A DNA stretch of 64,000 nucleotides, from contig DRHT01000047.1 of the NCBI GenBank assembly GCA_011053055.1, forward strand, positions 62,001-126,000. Direction: 5' to 3'. The translations under genes were made by a program, and so were the position numbers. This document shows, one piece after another, positions 30,426 to 42,191 of the stretch; position 1 is the stretch's first letter, and each line of letters opens with the position of its first letter. A model generated the notes under the pieces. It was not told the DNA's origin and did not search any database. It saw only the letters and a program-made list of their open reading frames with translations. This DNA comes from Halopseudomonas sabulinigri. Its GTDB lineage: Bacteria > Pseudomonadota > Gammaproteobacteria > Pseudomonadales > Pseudomonadaceae.

Positions 30426-31529
30426 ATGCAATTCACCATTCAGCGCGAAGCCCTGTTGAAGCCCCTGCAATTGGTAGCTGGGGTTGTTGAACGTCGCCAG
30501 ACACTCCCGGTGTTGTCCAACGTGTTGCTGGTCGTGGACGGCAACACCCTGGCCATGACCGGTACTGATCTGGAAGTTGAATTGGTTGGCCGCATCAACC
30601 TGGACGAAGCCGCTGAGGCAGGTGAGATAACAGTACCTGCTCGTAAGCTGATGGATATCTGCAAATCCTTACCAGACGATGCCACGCTGACCTTTAAGGT
30701 TGAAGAGAACAAAGCGATTATTAAGGCTGGCCGCAGCCGATTCACTTTGGCGACTTTGCCGGCCAATGATTTCCCTAACGTAGAAGATGGCCCTGGCGCA
30801 ATGAGCTTCTCTATTAATCAGGCGAAACTGCGCCGGTTGATCGAACGCACCAGCTTTGCGATGGCGCAGCAGGATGTGCGTTATTACCTCAATGGTCTGT
30901 TGCTCGAGATCAATAAGGGTCAACTCCGTGCAGTTGCTACAGACGGCCATCGCATGGCGATGTGTACTGTCGATGCCGATATCGACTATCAAGAGCGCTA
31001 TCAACTGATCGTGCCGCGCAAAGGTATTCTTGAGCTATCGCGTCTATTGGGTGAAGCGGATAACAGCGTCAACATCGTATTGGGCACTCACCACATTCGC
31101 GCCACCACGGGTGACTTTACCTTTACCTCCAAGCTGGTTGACGGCAAGTTTCCGGACTACGAGCGAGTGCTACCGCGTGGCGGCGACAAGATCGTGTTAG
31201 CGGACCGTCAAACGCTGCGAGATGCTTTCGCTCGTACTTCCATTCTTTCAAACGAAAAGTACCGTGGTATTCGTTTGATGCTGCAAGCTGGCCAGTTGAA
31301 AATTCAGGCCAACAATCCTGAGCAAGAGGAAGCAGAAGAAGAGGTGATGGTTGATTACGAAGGCGCGTCTTTAGAAATTGGCTTTAACGTGAGTTACTTA
31401 CTGGATGTTATGAACGTGTTAGGCCATGAGCAGGCAAAACTAATTCTCTCTGATTCCAATAGTAGTGCGCTGGTGCAGGAAGCAGAGTCTGAAGACAGTC
31501 TTTACGTTGTAATGCCGATGCGCCTCTAA
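30426..31529 (+). CDS. dnaN: DNA polymerase III beta sliding clamp
   Basis: A 367-residue ring-forming clamp that tethers polymerase III and other factors to DNA. The three repeated clamp domains are visible, from MQFTIQREALLKPLQLVAGVVERRQTLP to the C-terminal YVVMPMRL; only the VMPMRL terminus is diagnostic at a glance. A TTG at 30414 is in frame, but the ATG at 30426 is right: GAGGA lies five bases upstream and homologues begin MxFTI. It follows dnaA by 46 bases and precedes recF by six. Confidence 0.98.
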   Translation: MQFTIQREALLKPLQLVAGVVERRQTLPVLSNVLLVVDGNTLAMTGTDLEVELVGRINLDEAAEAGEITVPARKLMDICKSLPDDATLTFKVEENKAIIKAGRSRFTLATLPANDFPNVEDGPGAMSFSINQAKLRRLIERTSFAMAQQDVRYYLNGLLLEINKGQLRAVATDGHRMAMCTVDADIDYQERYQLIVPRKGILELSRLLGEADNSVNIVLGTHHIRATTGDFTFTSKLVDGKFPDYERVLPRGGDKIVLADRQTLRDAFARTSILSNEKYRGIRLMLQAGQLKIQANNPEQEEAEEEVMVDYEGASLEIGFNVSYLLDVMNVLGHEQAKLILSDSNSSALVQEAESEDSLYVVMPMRL

Positions 31530-31535
31530 CGCGCA

Positions 31536-32630
31536 ATGCCCCTCAAACGCCTCTCTGTCACCGCGGTGCGTAATCTGCACCCGGTGACGATCTTCCCCTC
31601 CCCGCGTATCAATCTTTTGTCCGGCGCTAACGGCAGCGGTAAGACTAGCCTGCTGGAAGCGGTGCACATTCTGGGTTTAGCCCGCTCGTTCCGCAGTACT
31701 CGTTTGCAACCCGTTATCCAGTACGAACAAAATGCTTGTACGGTGTTTGCCGAGATCGAACGCCCTGCTGTTCCGTTGTGCTCTATGGGTATTACTCGAA
31801 ACCGACAAGCGGAATACGAAATACGCCTCAACGGTCAGAATGTTAAAAGTACTGCGCAGTTAGCCGAGACATTGCCTCTTCAGTTGATCAACCCCGACAG
31901 CTTTCGTTTGCTCGAAGGTGCTCCTAAACAGCGAAGGCAGTACTTGGATTGGGGAGTGTTCCACGTGGAACATCGGTTTTTGCCCACTTGGCAGCGCCTG
32001 CAAAAGAGTTTGAAACAACGGAATTCATTGCTCCGACGTGGTAGAATTGAACGTTCTATGTTGTCTCCTTGGGAGGCTGAGTTAGTGGCCGCTGGCGAGC
32101 AGATAGACATGTTTCGCAGGCAGTATATAAGCCAACTCAAACCCGTATTTGAAGAGGTCCTTGGCGAGCTATTGCAGCTCGATGGCTTGTCCCTCAGTTA
32201 CTACAGAGGGTGGGATAAGGAGCGATCTTTAGCTGAGGTGTTAGATTCTCAGTTCGACCGAGACCTCTCCATAGGCCACACCCAATCAGGGCCTCAACGT
32301 GCCGATTTACGGCTCAGGATTCAAGGTTTGAACGCGGCTGAGGTACTGTCGCGGGGGCAGCAGAAGTTAGTAGTGTGTGCGCTCAAGTTGGCGCAAGGCC
32401 GCTTGCTCAAGGAGTTCGGTAGGCAACAGGACTGCGTTTTTCTCGTTGACGACCTTCCTTCTGAGCTCGACCAACAACATCGCCAAGCGCTCTGCAGCTT
32501 GCTGGAATCGCTGGACTGCCAGGTATTTATAACCTGCGTTGAAGCTGAGCCGCTGCTGAATTGCTGGAAGAAAGAGACACCTTTATCTATGTTCCACGTG
32601 GAACATGGACACATTGTGCAGACCGAATGA
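31536..32630 (+). CDS. recF: DNA replication and repair ATPase RecF
   Basis: A 364-residue SMC/ABC-type ATPase that helps load RecA at gaps. Walker [10 protein letters not shown] is at 30-38; the ABC signature region appears as [13 protein letters not shown] and Walker B as [11 protein letters not shown]. Two perfect parS sites are embedded in its codons: one encodes the conserved WGVFHVE segment (residues about 141-147) and the other encodes MFHVEH near the C-terminus. The second lies in a tail that extends past the usual end of the protein. Six bases follow dnaN and 18 precede gyrB. Confidence 0.97.
   Translation: MPLKRLSVTAVRNLHPVTIFPSPRINLLSGANGSGKTSLLEAVHILGLARSFRSTRLQPVIQYEQNACTVFAEIERPAVPLCSMGITRNRQAEYEIRLNGQNVKSTAQLAETLPLQLINPDSFRLLEGAPKQRRQYLDWGVFHVEHRFLPTWQRLQKSLKQRNSLLRRGRIERSMLSPWEAELVAAGEQIDMFRRQYISQLKPVFEEVLGELLQLDGLSLSYYRGWDKERSLAEVLDSQFDRDLSIGHTQSGPQRADLRLRIQGLNAAEVLSRGQQKLVVCALKLAQGRLLKEFGRQQDCVFLVDDLPSELDQQHRQALCSLLESLDCQVFITCVEAEPLLNCWKKETPLSMFHVEHGHIVQTE
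31957..31972. promoter_or_regulatory. parS: parS site 2, inside recF
   Basis: Perfect 16-base palindrome TGTTCCACGTGGAACA. It is read in frame as part of codons for VFHVEH in the conserved RecF motif; E. coli RecF has Pro where this protein has the final His. It is about 3.2 kb from oriC. Confidence 0.96.
32590..32605. promoter_or_regulatory. parS: parS site 3, at the 3' end of recF
   Basis: Perfect 16-base palindrome TGTTCCACGTGGAACA, 633 bases after parS site 2 and read in frame as MFHVEH within the last 15 codons of recF. The pair of sites near oriC probably forms the main ParB loading centre. Confidence 0.96.
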
Positions 32631-32642
32631 AGTCTGGAGTGA

Positions 32643-35063
<2,421 letters not shown>

Positions 35064-35081
35064 CACCTAGGTTGCGATACT

Positions 35082-35118
35082 AAAAACCCCTTAAACCGTG
35101 AGGTTTAAGGGGTTTTTT
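35082..35118. terminator. Bidirectional terminator between gyrB and the PilU-like gene
   Basis: A 16-bp perfect stem (AAAAACCCCTTAAACC with its complement) around a GTGA loop, ending in seven T. It lies 19 bases after the gyrB stop and, read on the minus strand, 20 bases after the stop of the convergent PilU-like gene. Confidence 0.97.
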
Positions 35119-35138
35119 GCGCCATTCACTAGTTCAAA

Positions 35139-36314
35139 TCAGCGAAAATCATCAGTCAGATCAGAGTCCGAAAAGCCGGATGAAGGGGTTTTCAGATCCA
35201 GCTCGGTTTCTGACGGTTTTTCCGGTTCGGTCATGGGTAGCGGCGATTCGCGGCGAGTGTCATTGAACTTGGTTTTGAGCTTCAAATCCGTTGGCGAGTC
35301 GGCATACCGCATGGCCATATCCAGGGTAACGGTGCCCGCGTCGACCAATTCGTGCAGGTGTTGATCAAAGCTCTGCAGGCCGGGCTCTTGGCCGCGGTTC
35401 ATCGACTCTTTGATCTCGCTCAGCTCATCGCGGGCGATCAGGTTGCGGATGTAGGGCGTGCGCAGTAGGACTTCTACCGCGGCAACACGCTTTTTTTCCT
35501 TACCCGGCACCAGGCGCTGCGCAACGATGCCAGCCAAGTTCATGGAAATATCGCCCAGTGTTTGTTTACGCTCCCCTTCCGGGAACAGGTTAACGATACG
35601 ATCAACTGCCTGCACGCTGTTGGTTGCATGCAACGTTGCGATGACCAAATGCCCTGTTTCGCTGTAATGCAGGGCGTGTTGCATGGTTTGTTTGTCGCGA
35701 ATCTCGCCGATCATAATCACGTCTGGCGATTCGCGCAGTACGTTGCGCAGTGCGTGGCCAAAACTTTTGGTATCCAGGCCGACTTCGCGCTGATCGATAA
35801 TGGCTTTCTTGTGCTTGTGCAGAAACTCGATTGGGTCTTCGATACAGACGATATGACCGGCGCGATGGGTATTGCGGTAGTCGAGCATAGAGGCCAGCGT
35901 GGTGGACTTGCCCGAGCCGGTTGCACCCACTACCAGCACCAGACCGCGATCCTTCAGGGCCAGCTTCTCTAGCTGCTTGGGTAAACCCAGCTCAGCGAAC
36001 GGAGGTATTTTGTGGCTTATATGGCGAATAACCATACCCACTTCACCGCGCTGGTAATACACGTTAACGCGGAAGCGCCCTACTTGCGGTAAGCCGACGG
36101 CAAGGTTCATCTCTTGTTCAGCTTCAAACTCGGCGATCTGCTTCTCGCTCATCAGCTGATAGGCCAGTTCTTTCACCCCGCCGTTGGCCAGGGGACTATT
36201 GCCAAAGGCAAAGAACTCGCCTTCACGTTTGAGCGTCACTGGGGCGCCAACACTGAAAAACAGGTCGGATCCTTCCTTTTCTACCAGAGCTTTCAGGTAG
36301 CGATGAATATCCAT
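35139..36314 (-). CDS. PilT/PilU-family type IV pilus retraction ATPase, PilU-like
   Basis: A 391-residue hexameric secretion ATPase of the PilT/PilU group. Walker A GATGSGKST is at 130-138. The Asp box (HIVCIEDPIEF), Walker B (DVIMIGEIRD) and His box (GHLVIATLHATN) follow in order. The sequence start MDIHRYLKALVEKEGSDLF and the long acidic C-terminal tail (EPEKPSETELDLKTPSS) resemble PilU rather than PilT. PilU assists PilT in pulling in pili for twitching or DNA uptake. No pilT or other pilus gene is adjacent, so this may be an extra paralogue. Its function is therefore inferred from the family alone. Confidence 0.9.
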   Translation of the reverse strand: MDIHRYLKALVEKEGSDLFFSVGAPVTLKREGEFFAFGNSPLANGGVKELAYQLMSEKQIAEFEAEQEMNLAVGLPQVGRFRVNVYYQRGEVGMVIRHISHKIPPFAELGLPKQLEKLALKDRGLVLVVGATGSGKSTTLASMLDYRNTHRAGHIVCIEDPIEFLHKHKKAIIDQREVGLDTKSFGHALRNVLRESPDVIMIGEIRDKQTMQHALHYSETGHLVIATLHATNSVQAVDRIVNLFPEGERKQTLGDISMNLAGIVAQRLVPGKEKKRVAAVEVLLRTPYIRNLIARDELSEIKESMNRGQEPGLQSFDQHLHELVDAGTVTLDMAMRYADSPTDLKLKTKFNDTRRESPLPMTEPEKPSETELDLKTPSSGFSDSDLTDDFR

Positions 36315-36386
36315 GTTGATTACCGGTCACGCGTGAATGGGGTGGGCCCATAAGAGCTTGATCGCTCAGTATGGACCATTCTGGGC

Positions 36387-37121
36387 TCAAGCGTCTCTGG
36401 CGCTTTGCAGGGCCTGATTAATCCAGGCCTCTGCCTGCTTGTTGGCAGCGACAATAGAACGTGGATCGCTACCGGCAGGGTAGATGGCCGGTCCAATCAT
36501 GACTTTGATGGTGCCCGGCTTTTTGCCCCACCCGCGTTTGGGCCAGTGCTCACCGGCGTTGTGTGCGATCGGGATGATAGGTGCATTGTTGGCGCAGGCC
36601 AGCGCCGCACCGCCACGGGAGAACTTGACCTGCTCGCCCGGCAGGTTACGGGTGCCCTCAGGAAAGACCAGAATCCAGATGCCCTCAGCCAAGCGCTGGC
36701 CTCCCATACGCGTTAGCTGCTGCAATGAGTCGCGTACGTTGCTACGGTCAATCGCGATGGGTTTGGCCAAAGCAAAAGCCCAGCCAAAGAACGGCACGTA
36801 AAGCAGCTCTTTCTTGATTAGCTGGGTTTGCGGCCGAATCAGCTGGGGCAGAAAGAAGGTTTCCCAAGTACTTTGATGGTTGGCCAGAATCACACCTGGC
36901 TGCTCAGGAATGTTCTCGCGACCTATCACCTCATAATCAATACCAACGATGGTTTTGGTTAGCCAGACTGCGGCACGAGTCCACCATTCAATAATGACCT
37001 TGATGCGCCAGCGGGTGCTGAGAAATGGCGCAATAAAGACGATCAGCACGCACCAGATGCCAGCGCTGGAAGACAGCAAAAGATAAAAGAATATGACGCG
37101 TAGGCGCATCAGCAATGACAT
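36387..37121 (-). CDS. plsC: 1-acyl-sn-glycerol-3-phosphate acyltransferase (PlsC family)
   Basis: A 244-residue membrane acyltransferase that makes phosphatidic acid from lysophosphatidic acid. The catalytic HX4E motif NHQSTWE has His82 and Glu87; the substrate-binding FPEGTRN is at 153-159. One or two N-terminal hydrophobic segments anchor it. It is three bases after gmhB in the same direction. This position right of gyrB is where Pseudomonas carries an acyltransferase gene (often called lptA), so it is probably one of several PlsC paralogues. Confidence 0.92.
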   Translation of the reverse strand: MSLLMRLRVIFFYLLLSSSAGIWCVLIVFIAPFLSTRWRIKVIIEWWTRAAVWLTKTIVGIDYEVIGRENIPEQPGVILANHQSTWETFFLPQLIRPQTQLIKKELLYVPFFGWAFALAKPIAIDRSNVRDSLQQLTRMGGQRLAEGIWILVFPEGTRNLPGEQVKFSRGGAALACANNAPIIPIAHNAGEHWPKRGWGKKPGTIKVMIGPAIYPAGSDPRSIVAANKQAEAWINQALQSARDA

Positions 37122-37124
37122 GGC

Positions 37125-37658
37125 TCAGGCTTCCAGAAGGTGGTCGACAACGGCGGCTAGATTATCAAAAACCCGAGTGCCCTCGGGCAGTAGTTTGTGC
37201 TGGCTGCTATGGCCTTTACCAGTGCGCACCAGATAAGGCACGCAACCGACGGCAACGCCTGCCTCCAGGTCTCGGAGGCTATCACCCACAGTAGGTACGC
37301 CTGCCAGCTCTGTTTGCAGCGTGTGGGCAACCTGCCGGAACAAACCAGGCGCTGGTTTGCGGCAATCGCAACCTGCGTCTGGACTGTGTGGGCAGTGACG
37401 AATCAGATCAACTTTGCCGCCCTGCTCCGCCACCAGTTCACGCAAGCGTTCATGCATGCGTTCAAGCGTTGCTTCGGTGTAATAACCACGCCCAATACCG
37501 GATTGGTTGGTCGCTACGGCGATGGTCCAGCCAGCTTTGCTCAGACGCGCTACTGCATCGATGGAACCCGGTATGGGAATCCACTCATCCAGTGTCTTGA
37601 TGTAGGCGTCGGAGTCCTGATTGATGACGCCGTCGCGGTCGAGAATGATCAGTTTCAT
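37125..37658 (-). CDS. gmhB: D-glycero-beta-D-manno-heptose-1,7-bisphosphate 7-phosphatase
   Basis: A 177-residue HAD-type phosphatase in the ADP-heptose pathway for the lipopolysaccharide inner core. The nucleophile motif LDRDGVIN has Asp7 and Asp9 of the protein. The zinc-binding loop CPHSPDAGCDCRKP is complete and GDSLRDLEAG gives the acidic motif. The frame runs upstream, but the ATG at 37658 begins the conserved MKLIILDRDG start. It sits between glyS and plsC. Confidence 0.95.
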   Translation of the reverse strand: MKLIILDRDGVINQDSDAYIKTLDEWIPIPGSIDAVARLSKAGWTIAVATNQSGIGRGYYTEATLERMHERLRELVAEQGGKVDLIRHCPHSPDAGCDCRKPAPGLFRQVAHTLQTELAGVPTVGDSLRDLEAGVAVGCVPYLVRTGKGHSSQHKLLPEGTRVFDNLAAVVDHLLEA

Positions 37659-37663
37659 AAAAG

Positions 37664-37735
37664 CCCAGCTGCAAGCTTTAAGCTGCGAGCGGCAAGTCGG
37701 CCGGTGTTGCACCGGCTTGCTTGCCCCAACTCGCT
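37664..37735 (-). repeat. Repeat-like spacer between glyS and gmhB
   Basis: The spacer has the phrase AGCTGCAAGCTTTAAGCTGC, resembling the dispersed AGCTGCAAGCTT-type intergenic phrases common in Pseudomonas genomes, and a perfect hairpin GCCGGTG-TTG-CACCGGC at 37700-37716. It may reduce transcription from glyS into gmhB. Copies elsewhere in the genome cannot be seen from here. Confidence 0.35.
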
Positions 37736-37742
37736 GCCTGGT

Positions 37743-39797
37743 TTATCCCAACAGGGAAATATCGGCGACACCGAGGAAAAGCCCGCGCAGACGTGCCAAC
37801 AGAGCATAACGGTTGGCTTTTATCGCCGGGTCGTCGGCGTTAACCAGCACCTGATCAAAGAAGGCATCTACCGGCTCGCGCAATGCCGCTAAACGTTCCA
37901 GTGCGTCTTTGTACTGCCGGTCCGCAGCAAGTGGCGCTACGCTCTTCTCTGCCGCTTCAATAGCGCTTGCCAGGGACTGTTCGGCAGCTTCTTGCAACAG
38001 ATTGCTGTCGATTGCCGCAGACACTTCGCCTTCCGCCTTGGAGAGGATATTGGATACCCGCTTGTTGGCGGCAGCCAGCGTCTCGGCCTCGGGTAAGCGA
38101 CGGAAAGCCTGAACGGCCTGGACACGCTGATCAAAGTCTAGTGGCGAAACCGGACTGACAGCACGCACTGACTGGTAGACCGCGACCTCGATACCTTCGT
38201 CTTCATAGCGCGCGCGTAAACGGTCAAAGATGAAGTCTTGTACCAGAGCGATCAGACCATCGGCTTTTACCCGCGCACCATACTGCTGAATGGCAACCTG
38301 CAATGCAGCGTTAAGATCCAGCTCCAACTGCTTTTCGATCAGAATGCGCAGCACGCCTAGCGCTGCGCGACGCAGTGCGTAAGGGTCTTTGCTGCCGGTA
38401 GGTAGCATGCCAATGCCGAAGATGCCGACCAAGGTGTCGATCTTGTCGGCCAGCGCAACTGCCGCGCCGGTCAGGGTGGTGGGTAATTCTGCGCCCGCAC
38501 CACGCGGCATATACTGCTCGTTCAGCGCCAGTGCAACGTCTTCGGCTTCACCGTCGTGCTTGGCGTAGTAGTAACCGGCGATGCCTTGCAGCTCGGGGAA
38601 TTCGCCAACCATCTCGGTCGACAAATCACACTTGCTCAACAGGCCGGCGCGTTGCGCATTGGCGTTGTCGCCGCCGATCTGTTCGGCGATAAAGCCGGCG
38701 AGGGTGGAGACACGAGTAGCCTTGTCGAACACGCTGCCCAACTCGGCCTGAAACACCACATTGGCGAGACGCGTGTTGTGGCTTTCCAGCGGCTGCTTTT
38801 TATCCTGCTTGAAGAAGAACTCGGCATCAGTCAGGCGAGGACGAACGACTTTTTCGTTACCTTCGATGATCTGGCGCGGGTCTTTGCTTTCCAGGTTGGA
38901 CACGGTAATAAAGCGCGGCAGTAACTTACCCTTGGCATCCAGCAGGCAGAAGTATTTCTGGTTGTCCTGCATGGTGGAAATCAAGGCTTCCTGAGGCACA
39001 TCGAGGAAGCGCTCTTCAAAGCTGCAAACCAGCGGCACGGGCCACTCAACCAGTGAGGTCACTTCGTCCAACAGATCAGACGGTACTATGGCCGTGCCCT
39101 GCTGTTCCGCAGCCAACTCGGCTACGCGCTGGCTGATCAGCTCGCGGCGCTCGGCAAAGTCGGCAACCACGTAAGCCTTGCGCAGCGTTTTAGCGTAGGC
39201 AGCCGGCGAGCTGATGGTCACGGTGTCGGGATGATGGAAGCGATGGCCGCGTGACTGGTTGCCAGCGGTCTGTGCCAAAATTTCACAGGGGATAACCTGC
39301 TCGCCCAGCAGCATCACCAGCCACTGGGTAGGCCGTACGAATTCTATCTTGCGATCAGCCCAGCGCATGCGCTTGGGGATCGGCAGTGCGGCCAGCGCGG
39401 CGTCAACGATGCCGGGCAGTAGCTCGGTAGCGGGCTGTCCAGGAATGCTCTGCACGAAGCGCAATTTGGGGCCGGTCTGATCCAGCTCGGCGACGCTGAC
39501 GCCGCACTTGCGGGCAAAGCCTTCGGCTGCTTTGGTCGGGTTGCCGTCGGCATCAAAGGCGGCCTGAACTGGCGGGCCATCCATTTGATTGCTGCGGTCG
39601 GGCTGCTGAGTGGCGAGCTGATCAACCTGAATCGCTAGACGACGTGGCGCGGCGAAGTAGCGCGCCGCACTGTAGCTTAGGCCTGCCTCTTTTAGCCCTT
39701 TTTCAACACCCGTAAGAAACGCCCCTGCGAGCTTTTTCAGCGCTTTGGGTGGCAGCTCTTCGGTACCCAGTTCAACCAGAAAATCCTGAGCCTGCAT
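37743..39797 (-). CDS. glyS: Glycyl-tRNA synthetase beta subunit
   Basis: A 684-residue tRNA-binding subunit of the heterotetrameric alpha2-beta2 enzyme. The beginning, [23 protein letters not shown], and the HD-like and anticodon-binding C-terminal regions match the family. Two ATG codons are adjacent; the second (39797) is chosen because AGGAGG is then seven bases upstream and the length equals the usual 684. Its ATG overlaps the glyQ TGA (TGATG), giving coupled synthesis of both subunits. Confidence 0.98.
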   Translation of the reverse strand: MQAQDFLVELGTEELPPKALKKLAGAFLTGVEKGLKEAGLSYSAARYFAAPRRLAIQVDQLATQQPDRSNQMDGPPVQAAFDADGNPTKAAEGFARKCGVSVAELDQTGPKLRFVQSIPGQPATELLPGIVDAALAALPIPKRMRWADRKIEFVRPTQWLVMLLGEQVIPCEILAQTAGNQSRGHRFHHPDTVTISSPAAYAKTLRKAYVVADFAERRELISQRVAELAAEQQGTAIVPSDLLDEVTSLVEWPVPLVCSFEERFLDVPQEALISTMQDNQKYFCLLDAKGKLLPRFITVSNLESKDPRQIIEGNEKVVRPRLTDAEFFFKQDKKQPLESHNTRLANVVFQAELGSVFDKATRVSTLAGFIAEQIGGDNANAQRAGLLSKCDLSTEMVGEFPELQGIAGYYYAKHDGEAEDVALALNEQYMPRGAGAELPTTLTGAAVALADKIDTLVGIFGIGMLPTGSKDPYALRRAALGVLRILIEKQLELDLNAALQVAIQQYGARVKADGLIALVQDFIFDRLRARYEDEGIEVAVYQSVRAVSPVSPLDFDQRVQAVQAFRRLPEAETLAAANKRVSNILSKAEGEVSAAIDSNLLQEAAEQSLASAIEAAEKSVAPLAADRQYKDALERLAALREPVDAFFDQVLVNADDPAIKANRYALLARLRGLFLGVADISLLG

Positions 39798-40744
39798 CAT
39801 TCGGCCTCCTTCAGCTTGGCCAGTACTTCATCACGCAATTCGGGGGTGGCCATCGGAAAGCCGAGGCGGGCGCGAGCCTGTAGGTAGCTCTGAGCAATCG
39901 CGCGAGACAATGAGCGCACACGCAAAATATACCGCTGACGTTCGGTTACCGAAATGGCGCGCCGAGCGTCAAGCAAGTTGAAGGTGTGTGAGGCCTTGAT
40001 GACCATTTCATACGCCGGCAACGGCAGGTCCAGCTCGATCAGACGGTTGGCTTCGCCTTCATAGAAATCGAACAGCTCAAACTGCTTGTCGACATTGGCG
40101 TGTTCAAAGTTGTAGGTGGATTGCTCGACTTCGTTTTGATGGAACACGTCGCCGTAGGTCACCTTGCCGAATGGGCCGTCGGAGTAAACCAGATCGTAGA
40201 CCGAGTCGACGCCCTGCAGATACATCGCCAGACGCTCCAGTCCGTAGGTGATCTCGCCCGTTACCGGGTAGCACTCGACACCACCCACCTGCTGGAAATA
40301 GGTGAACTGGGTCACTTCCATACCGTTCAGCCAGACTTCCCAACCCAGACCCCAGGCGCCCAGCGTAGGCGACTCCCAGTTGTCTTCCACAAAGCGAATA
40401 TCGTGCACCAGCGGATCGACGCCAATATGGCGCAGCGAGTCCAGATACAGCTCTTGAATGTTCTCCGGATTCGGCTTGAGAACCACTTGAAACTGGTAGT
40501 AGTGCTGCAAACGGTTGGGGTTCTCGCCGTAGCGGCCGTCAGCCGGGCGGCGGCTGGGCTGCACATAGGCGGCGTTCCACTTTTCCGGGCCGATTGCACG
40601 CAGGAAGGTCGCGGTATGGAAGGTGCCGGCGCCCATTTCCATGTCGTAGGGCTGCATCACCACGCAACCCCGCTCTGCCCAGTAGGTCTGCAGGGCAAGG
40701 ATCAGTCCTTGGAAGGTGTGGACGGCTGGATTGGTCTGAGTCAC
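39797..40744 (-). CDS. glyQ: Glycyl-tRNA synthetase alpha subunit
   Basis: A 315-residue catalytic subunit that activates glycine and charges tRNA-Gly. It begins [18 protein letters not shown] and has the class II motifs in the [29 protein letters not shown] and [11 protein letters not shown] regions. The frame extends to 40849, but the GTG at 40744 with AGGTG six bases upstream gives the normal 315-residue length. It is co-transcribed with glyS. Confidence 0.98.
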   Translation of the reverse strand: MTQTNPAVHTFQGLILALQTYWAERGCVVMQPYDMEMGAGTFHTATFLRAIGPEKWNAAYVQPSRRPADGRYGENPNRLQHYYQFQVVLKPNPENIQELYLDSLRHIGVDPLVHDIRFVEDNWESPTLGAWGLGWEVWLNGMEVTQFTYFQQVGGVECYPVTGEITYGLERLAMYLQGVDSVYDLVYSDGPFGKVTYGDVFHQNEVEQSTYNFEHANVDKQFELFDFYEGEANRLIELDLPLPAYEMVIKASHTFNLLDARRAISVTERQRYILRVRSLSRAIAQSYLQARARLGFPMATPELRDEVLAKLKEAE

Positions 40745-40963
40745 GTTTTTCACCTGGGTAGGCTGCGAAATAAAGAAAGGCCGAAGTATACATTCAGATA
40801 GGGGGCAACATACAGGAAAGCGGCGGATTTGCTGGGGCGGGCGCAGCATTTGCCGATGCGAATGCTGGTTTTACGGTCGTGACTGATATTACACACGCAA
40901 CAACGCCGGTCCGGCTGCAGTGGCGTTTCTGTTGGGCGTTTTAGCGGCTGGCGAGGACGGCTG

Positions 40964-42040
40964 CTACCCCACCACCCCTGCCCGCTCAATCACATAGCGT
41001 AGATTATCGAAATCGATGTTGGCGCCAGAGTTGATGGCAACCAGTACCTGATTGCGACATTGCTCGCGCTTTACATATTGCTTCAGGCCCGCAACGGCCA
41101 ATGCGCCGGAAGGCTCGGTGATAGAGCGGGTGTCGTCGTAGATGTCGCGTACGGCGGCGCAGATATCGTCGTTGCTGACGGTGAGCACTTCGTCCACGTA
41201 GTGGCGGCATAGCTCAAAATTGTGCTGCCCTACCTGCGCCACGGCTACGCCGTCGGCGAAGCGACCGACTTTCGGAAGGGTTACCCGCTCGCCTGCCTGT
41301 AGGGCGGCTTGCAGACAGGCAGACTCTTCCGACTCGACGCCGATGATGCGGATGTCCGGGCGCAGGTATTTTACGTAGGCCGAGATGCCGGCAATAAGAC
41401 TGCCGCCACCGACTGGTACGAAGATGGCGTCCAGTTGGCCGCCCTGCTGACGCAGCACTTCCACCGCGACTGTGCCTTGCCCGGCAATCACATCGGGATC
41501 ATCAAACGGTGGCACAAAGGTGTAGCCGTGCTGCTCTGCCAACTGCAACGCAAGAACCAGTGCCTGTGGAAAGGCTTCCCCGTGCAATAGTGCGGTAGCG
41601 CCGCGTGAGCGCACGCCCTCAATCTTCAGCGCTGGCGTGGTGGTGGGCATTACGATCAGGGCCTTGATGCCTAAGTGCTGCGCCGCCAGCGCGACGCCCT
41701 GTGCGTGATTACCGGCGGATGCGGTGATTACACCACGAGCGCGAGCGGCCTGGCTCAGGCGCGCGATCTTGGTGTAAGCGCCGCGAATCTTGAAAGAGAA
41801 CACTGGTTGCAAGTCTTCGCGTTTGAGTAGTACCTGATTGCCAAGGCGTGATGACAGGGCTTTGGCGGTTTGCAGAGGGGTTTCTATGGCAAGGTCGTAG
41901 ACCGGCGCAGAGAGGATACTGGCGACTTGCTGTTTGAGCCGCGCACGCTGTAGCGCGAAACTGCTTTGCTGTTCGACGAGCGCTGGTGGCTTGTCTAACA
42001 ATGGCGGTGTGAGGGCAAGTGCTGCTGACGCGGTATTCAT
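40964..42040 (-). CDS. ilvA: Threonine deaminase (threonine ammonia-lyase), short form without regulatory domain
   Basis: A PLP enzyme of 358 residues that turns threonine into 2-oxobutyrate and ammonia, the first step to isoleucine. The PLP lysine lies in FSFKIRGAY (about residue 84), with SAGNHAQG and GGGSLIAG as further cofactor contacts. It stops right after NSGANIDFDNLRYV, where long IlvA proteins continue into an ACT-like allosteric domain of about 150 residues. No remnant of that domain is seen downstream, so it is not an obvious recent truncation. The ATG at 42040 has AGGAG five bases upstream. A candidate leader-peptide attenuator precedes it, suggesting control by charged tRNA rather than by feedback on the protein. 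Confidence 0.9.
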   Translation of the reverse strand: MNTASAALALTPPLLDKPPALVEQQSSFALQRARLKQQVASILSAPVYDLAIETPLQTAKALSSRLGNQVLLKREDLQPVFSFKIRGAYTKIARLSQAARARGVITASAGNHAQGVALAAQHLGIKALIVMPTTTPALKIEGVRSRGATALLHGEAFPQALVLALQLAEQHGYTFVPPFDDPDVIAGQGTVAVEVLRQQGGQLDAIFVPVGGGSLIAGISAYVKYLRPDIRIIGVESEESACLQAALQAGERVTLPKVGRFADGVAVAQVGQHNFELCRHYVDEVLTVSNDDICAAVRDIYDDTRSITEPSGALAVAGLKQYVKREQCRNQVLVAINSGANIDFDNLRYVIERAGVVG

Positions 42041-42078
42041 GGTGTCTCCTGGAATCACTTTGGCCTAGGAGACGTTAT

Positions 42079-42104
42079 AAAAAACCCGCCTCGAAGGCGG
42101 GTTT
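42079..42104 (-). terminator. Attenuator terminator upstream of the threonine deaminase gene
   Basis: On the minus strand AAACCCGCC-TTCGA-GGCGGGTTT followed by a run of T (six at 42084-42079) is a strong intrinsic terminator. It lies after the leader-peptide stop and 39 bases before the ilvA ATG, so it should stop transcription before the gene. The left arm CCCGCC (42101-42096) can instead pair with GGCGGG at 42128-42123 in the last leader codons, which would prevent terminator formation. Confidence 0.8.
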
Positions 42105-42118
42105 GGGTGCGCACAAAG

Positions 42119-42184
42119 CTAGCCCGCCGATATTGGAATCGCGGCCATAATCATCTGTGCGTGGAACTGTGCGCGGTTATTCAT
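42119..42184 (-). CDS. Candidate leader peptide of the threonine deaminase attenuator
   Basis: A 21-codon open frame, beginning MNNRAQFHAQ and ending AGly-TAG, with isoleucine at positions 12 (ATT), 16 (ATT) and 18 (ATA, a rare codon in this group). The segment GCGCACA in codons 4-6 can pair with TGTGCGC (42115-42109), and GGCGGG in codons 20-21 can pair with the terminator left arm. This is the 1:2, 2:3, 3:4 layout of a classical amino-acid attenuator. The predicted transcription start (42184-42185) falls on the ATG, so the peptide may be read from a leaderless mRNA. No Shine-Dalgarno is seen. Confidence 0.6.
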   Translation of the reverse strand: MNNRAQFHAQMIMAAIPISAG

Positions 42185-42191
42185 AAGTTCG

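Noticed and set aside
40100-40801. A 233-codon open frame antisense to glyQ
   Set aside because: Covered by the conserved GlyQ coding sequence; translation is low-complexity and has no recognised motif.
42083-42104. The hairpin upstream of ilvA as nothing more than the MscS gene terminator
   Set aside because: It is about 155 bases past the MscS stop and comes after a separate promoter and a leader frame with complementary segments, so an attenuator explains more. The simple-terminator view remains the main alternative.
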